Shown here piece by piece: positions 61,146 through 64,000 of a stretch of DNA of 64,000 bases; the first letter of the stretch is position 1, and each line of letters begins with the position of its first letter. Below the pieces are notes generated by a model, which was not told the DNA's origin, searched no databases, and saw only the letters and a program-made list of their open reading frames with translations. Source of the DNA: Anisus vortex (taxonomy: Eukaryota; Mollusca; Gastropoda; Planorbidae); assembly GCA_949126835.1 (NCBI GenBank), contig OX421497.1:23439612-23503611 (forward strand), read 5' to 3'. The translations under genes were made by a program, and so were the position numbers.

Positions 61146-61742
61146 CAGAAACAGTGAATAACTTTGACCATACAGAAACAGTGAATAACTTTGACAGTAC
61201 AGAAACAGTGAATAACTTTGACCATACAGAAACACTGAATAACTTTGACAGTACAGAAACAGTGAATAACTTTGACCATACAGAAACACTGAATAACTTT
61301 GACCGTACAGAAACAGTGAATAACTTTGACTGTACAGAAACTGTGAATAACTTTGACTGTACAGAGACTGTGAATAACTTTGAGCATACAGAAACTGTGA
61401 ATAACTTTGACTGTACAGAGACTGTGAATAACTTTGACCATACAGAAACTGTGAATAACTTTGACTGTACAGAAACTGAATAACTTTGACTATACAGAAA
61501 CACTGAATAACTTTGACTGTACAGAAACACTGAACAACTTTGACTGTACAGAAACACTGAAAAACTTTTACTATACAGAAACACTGAATAACTTTGACTG
61601 TACAGACACTGAATAACTTTGACTGTACAGAAACACTGAATAACTTTGACTGTACAGAAACACTGAATAACTTTGACTTTACAGAAACTCTGAATAACTT
61701 TGACTGTACAGAAACAATGAATAACTTTGACTATACAGAAAG
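61146..61742. repeat. 27-bp minisatellite, about 22 copies
   Basis: The unit ACAGTGAATAACTTTGAC plus CATACAGAA recurs about 22 times. Variants (CCATAC, CTGTAC, CAGTAC) are interspersed, and a few copies have deletions that shift the register near 61480 and 61610. As 27 is a multiple of 3, frames of 100-150 codons appear on both strands; they are not genes. Confidence 0.95.
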
Positions 61743-62229
61743 TTAAATTTTCACTTCAGTTCATTGATACCAAACAAGATAACTATTCCTGAAATAACCT
61801 TGAGATGAGAAATATTTATCGAGTTCATGTTGTTTGTTTTTGGTTTCCTATTCCACAACAGCTGTATGTGTGTGTGTTGATCATTATGTCAATGTACTAT
61901 GTTAGTGTATGTAAATTTCATCTGATATGTTTGTGCTAAAAGTTTGTTCTGGTACTTGATTATTTTGGATCTTGATAAAATTGTGTGACAGAAGATGAAA
62001 GGTGTGAAGATGAATAAGCTGCACAAAAGCAAAAAAGGATTTTGTAAGTGAATTTCATTGAATTGTAAACTTTTGAATTTAGCCTCAACTTTTATACTCT
62101 ACTCTTATAACTTTCTGTGGGACAGAAACATTTGTAAAAATTTTGTTCAAATAATATGTCAAACTTGCAATTGATTTCATGTATTGAAATAAAATAGAGT
62201 TGTTGCCCCTGTGCTATTCTGTTTCTTCA

Positions 62230-62835
62230 TTCATAGTCATAGTGATGTTGTAATTATTATATTAGAATACTTTCTTTAATCTTCCTTTATTTTGATAAGA
62301 GCCATTGTGGAGAGGCACCAGTTAATGCATGGGGCACAGCAGCCGAGCGGCAGCGCGTTCGACTGGCGAGCCGAAGGTCCCGGGTTCGAATCCTGGTGCA
62401 GGCTAGGATTATTTCCAGGGTCTGGAGGGTGTCGCTGAGTCTACCCAGCTCTGATGGGTACCTGACCTTAGTTGGGGTAAAGTAAAGGCGGCTGTGCATA
62501 GTGCTGGCCACACAATCACCTAGTATGCCGTGGCCACGGAAACTGGTGAACGCTGCTTCATCGGACCTATGGATCAATTCGGTCCGACGGGTACTTTACT
62601 TACCAGTTGATGTAGATATTGGCTGATCCTGAAATAATAAAGAGGCAGTTTTGATTTAATGTTCAACTATAAGTTTAAAAAACATTTTGGGGCAAATATT
62701 CTATTTGTTTACTAGTTGTTGTTTTTTTTGTCAAGGCGTGAAAGGAGCTTGTGTGGCCAGTTTGAAATATATATGGTGATCACTTGTATTGTGCGTCTAT
62801 CCATGCTATTACTACTTTTAGTATTAGACTGGTTT
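62230..62835. repeat. Segmental duplication copy 1 (contains a SINE)
   Basis: Shares TTTGATAAGAGCCATTG, GAGAGGCACCA, GATCCTGAAATAATAAAGAG, TTTACTAGTTGTT and TCTATCCATGCTA in the same order with 62845-63190. The SINE at 62330-62602 interrupts only this copy. Confidence 0.85.
62330..62602 (+). mobile_element. Full-length tRNA-derived SINE (first family)
   Basis: 273 bp. Head with A-box-like region (GCAGCCGAGCGGCAGCGCG) and consensus B box GGTTCGAATCC (62392-62402), body, and tail TCCGACGGGTACTTTACTTA. Flanked by CCAGTTAATGCA (62318-62329) and CCAGTTGATGTA (62603-62614), a 12-bp target duplication with two mismatches. The duplicate at 62.9 kb has the uninterrupted target CCAATTGATGCA. It is the best reference copy in the window for the other SINEs. 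Confidence 0.93.
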
Positions 62836-62844
62836 TAACTGGCA

Positions 62845-63190
62845 TTCATGGTGATGTTATATTACAATACTATTACTATCTTTATTTGATTTGATAAGAG
62901 TAAGAGCCATTGGGGAGAGGCACCAATTGATGCAGATATTGGCAATGATCCTGAAATAATAAAGAGGGTGTTTGGATTTATTAATGTTGAACTATAAGTT
63001 TTTAAAAATACTTAAACCACTTTGGCGCAAATAGTCTAATGGTGCACAATTTACTAGTTGTTTTTTTTGTTTGCCAAGACGTGAAAGGAGATTGTGGAGC
63101 CAGTTTGATATATATAATGGTGATCACTGTATTGTATTGCCTGTCTATCCATGCTAGACCTACTATTGGTATAAGACTTAAGGAACGTAC
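62845..63190. repeat. Segmental duplication copy 2 (empty site)
   Basis: Collinear with copy 1 but reads straight through the SINE target: GGAGAGGCACCAATTGATGC then AGATATTGGC. The copies differ by many substitutions and small indels, so the duplication is old. Confidence 0.85.
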
Positions 63191-63537
63191 CCAAGAAAAA
63201 TATTTTATCAGGGTTGGTCGGAGACTTCCAGAATCGCAATTCTAAACTAGATCTATCTACACCTGAAATTCCAACCACACCGGCAATACTATTGAATAAG
63301 ATTTCAGGAAGTTTAAACAAATGATTCGAGCCATTTCTCTAAGAATTAAATTGATTAAAATAAACTTTACGACAACATTAGTATAATAAATATTTATCCT
63401 GTCTCATAAATTCGGAAAAACTATTCGACGTTTTAATTTTTTCCTAAATTGTTCGTCTTCCCCCTCTCCTCCGCAATTTTATTCAAATTCATTGCCCACC
63501 CAGCCTCCAGTCTTACCAAACGGTAAAATTGCCCCTG

Positions 63538-63632
63538 TCATAATGGCACAATGTCATAATGTCACAGTGTCATAATGTCGCAGTGGCATAATGTCAGTGT
63601 CATAATGTCACAGTGTCATAACGTCACAATGG
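63538..63632. repeat. Short minisatellite (CATAATGTCACAGTG units)
   Basis: About six imperfect copies of an 11-19 bp unit, TGTCATAATGTCACAG, some shortened. Confidence 0.85.
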
Positions 63633-63730
63633 GTTAGTCACTCATGGTTTATATAGGGCCCACCAGGTATGGGTTGGGGACACTTACCAAAGTTTGTGAA
63701 ATATAAGCGGCCTAAGTAATAACGGACAAA

Positions 63731-63888
63731 CAGTGGAGTAGTGAGAGATTTGGTTGCCCGGGAGGCTTAACCTCTTTAGGGGCCCCTGCAAAAACATTTT
63801 TCGGACACTCCTTTGGGGGCCACCCTCAAGTAGGGGCCCGGGGGTACTTTCGAATTAGCACCCTCCCCCTCCCCTAGCTACGCCACTG
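63731..63888. mobile_element. 158-bp hAT-like MITE with perfect target duplication
   Basis: Left end CAGTGGAGTAGTGAG; right end, reverse-complemented, CAGTGGCGTAGCTAG, a terminus widespread in short hAT-like elements. CGGACAAA is identical on both sides (63723-63730 and 63889-63896). The interior is GC-rich with GGGGCCC blocks and is non-coding. Confidence 0.9.
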
Positions 63889-64000
63889 CGGACAAAGCAG
63901 CGTAAAACGAAATATTGTAAAATATTTTTTTTACAAAGCCAATGTCTGCTGTTGCTATAAGCTCGAGATCTATATTCTATGAGTAGGTCTACTATACAAA

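Noticed and set aside
61094..61584. Open frames of 109-150 codons on both strands
   Set aside because: Unit length 27 is a multiple of 3, so several frames stay open by chance; no start context or domain is present.
62330..62602. Functional tRNA gene
   Set aside because: A and B boxes are present, but there is no paired acceptor stem and the transcript would continue into a SINE body with a target duplication around it.

Overview
The window is animal nuclear DNA: AT-rich, with many short exons bounded by GT/AG sites, tRNA-derived SINEs, non-LTR retrotransposons, hAT-type non-autonomous DNA transposons and an exceptional load of 27-54 bp minisatellites. Gene content (an achaete-scute bHLH factor, DEAF1, PATL1) and the repeats fit a lophotrochozoan, most likely a mollusc such as a gastropod. 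That placement is an inference. Three host protein-coding genes can be supported.

Layout. 1-2.3 kb: a single-coding-exon achaete-scute-like bHLH gene (+). 2.3-7.4 kb: a hAT-like element holding a 43-bp minisatellite, into which a 4.05-kb non-LTR element with an intact 1042-residue EN-RT frame has inserted (-), each layer with its own target-site duplication. 7.8-17.3 kb: a 9,450-bp array of exactly 175 units of 54 bp, with higher-order duplications of 7 and 23 units. 17.3-25 kb: transposon remnants, minisatellites, a 24-copy 48-bp array grown from the promoter-bearing head of a SINE, and a hAT element. 25.1-28.9 kb: two decayed non-LTR copies (-), one of L2/CR1 type. 29.3-41.7 kb: DEAF1 (-), eight coding exons, whose terminal exon ends without the MYND zinc finger expected in DEAF1. 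42.1-60.2 kb: PATL1 (+), twenty coding exons. 60.2-64 kb: PATL1 3' flank with a 27-bp minisatellite, a segmental duplication one copy of which carries a SINE while the other is the empty site, and a 158-bp MITE with a perfect 8-bp target duplication.

The genes do not form a pathway. DEAF1 (transcription factor) and PATL1 (mRNA decapping/P-body scaffold) are divergently arranged with start codons 405 bp apart, so they probably share a bidirectional promoter. Both gene models were assembled by hand from splice sites and keep reading phase through every junction. Most transposons sit in introns or between genes.

No new enzymatic or defence system was seen. The most unusual material is structural: the 175-unit array, the SINE-head minisatellite, the three-layer nest at 2.3-7.4 kb, and the MYND-less DEAF1.
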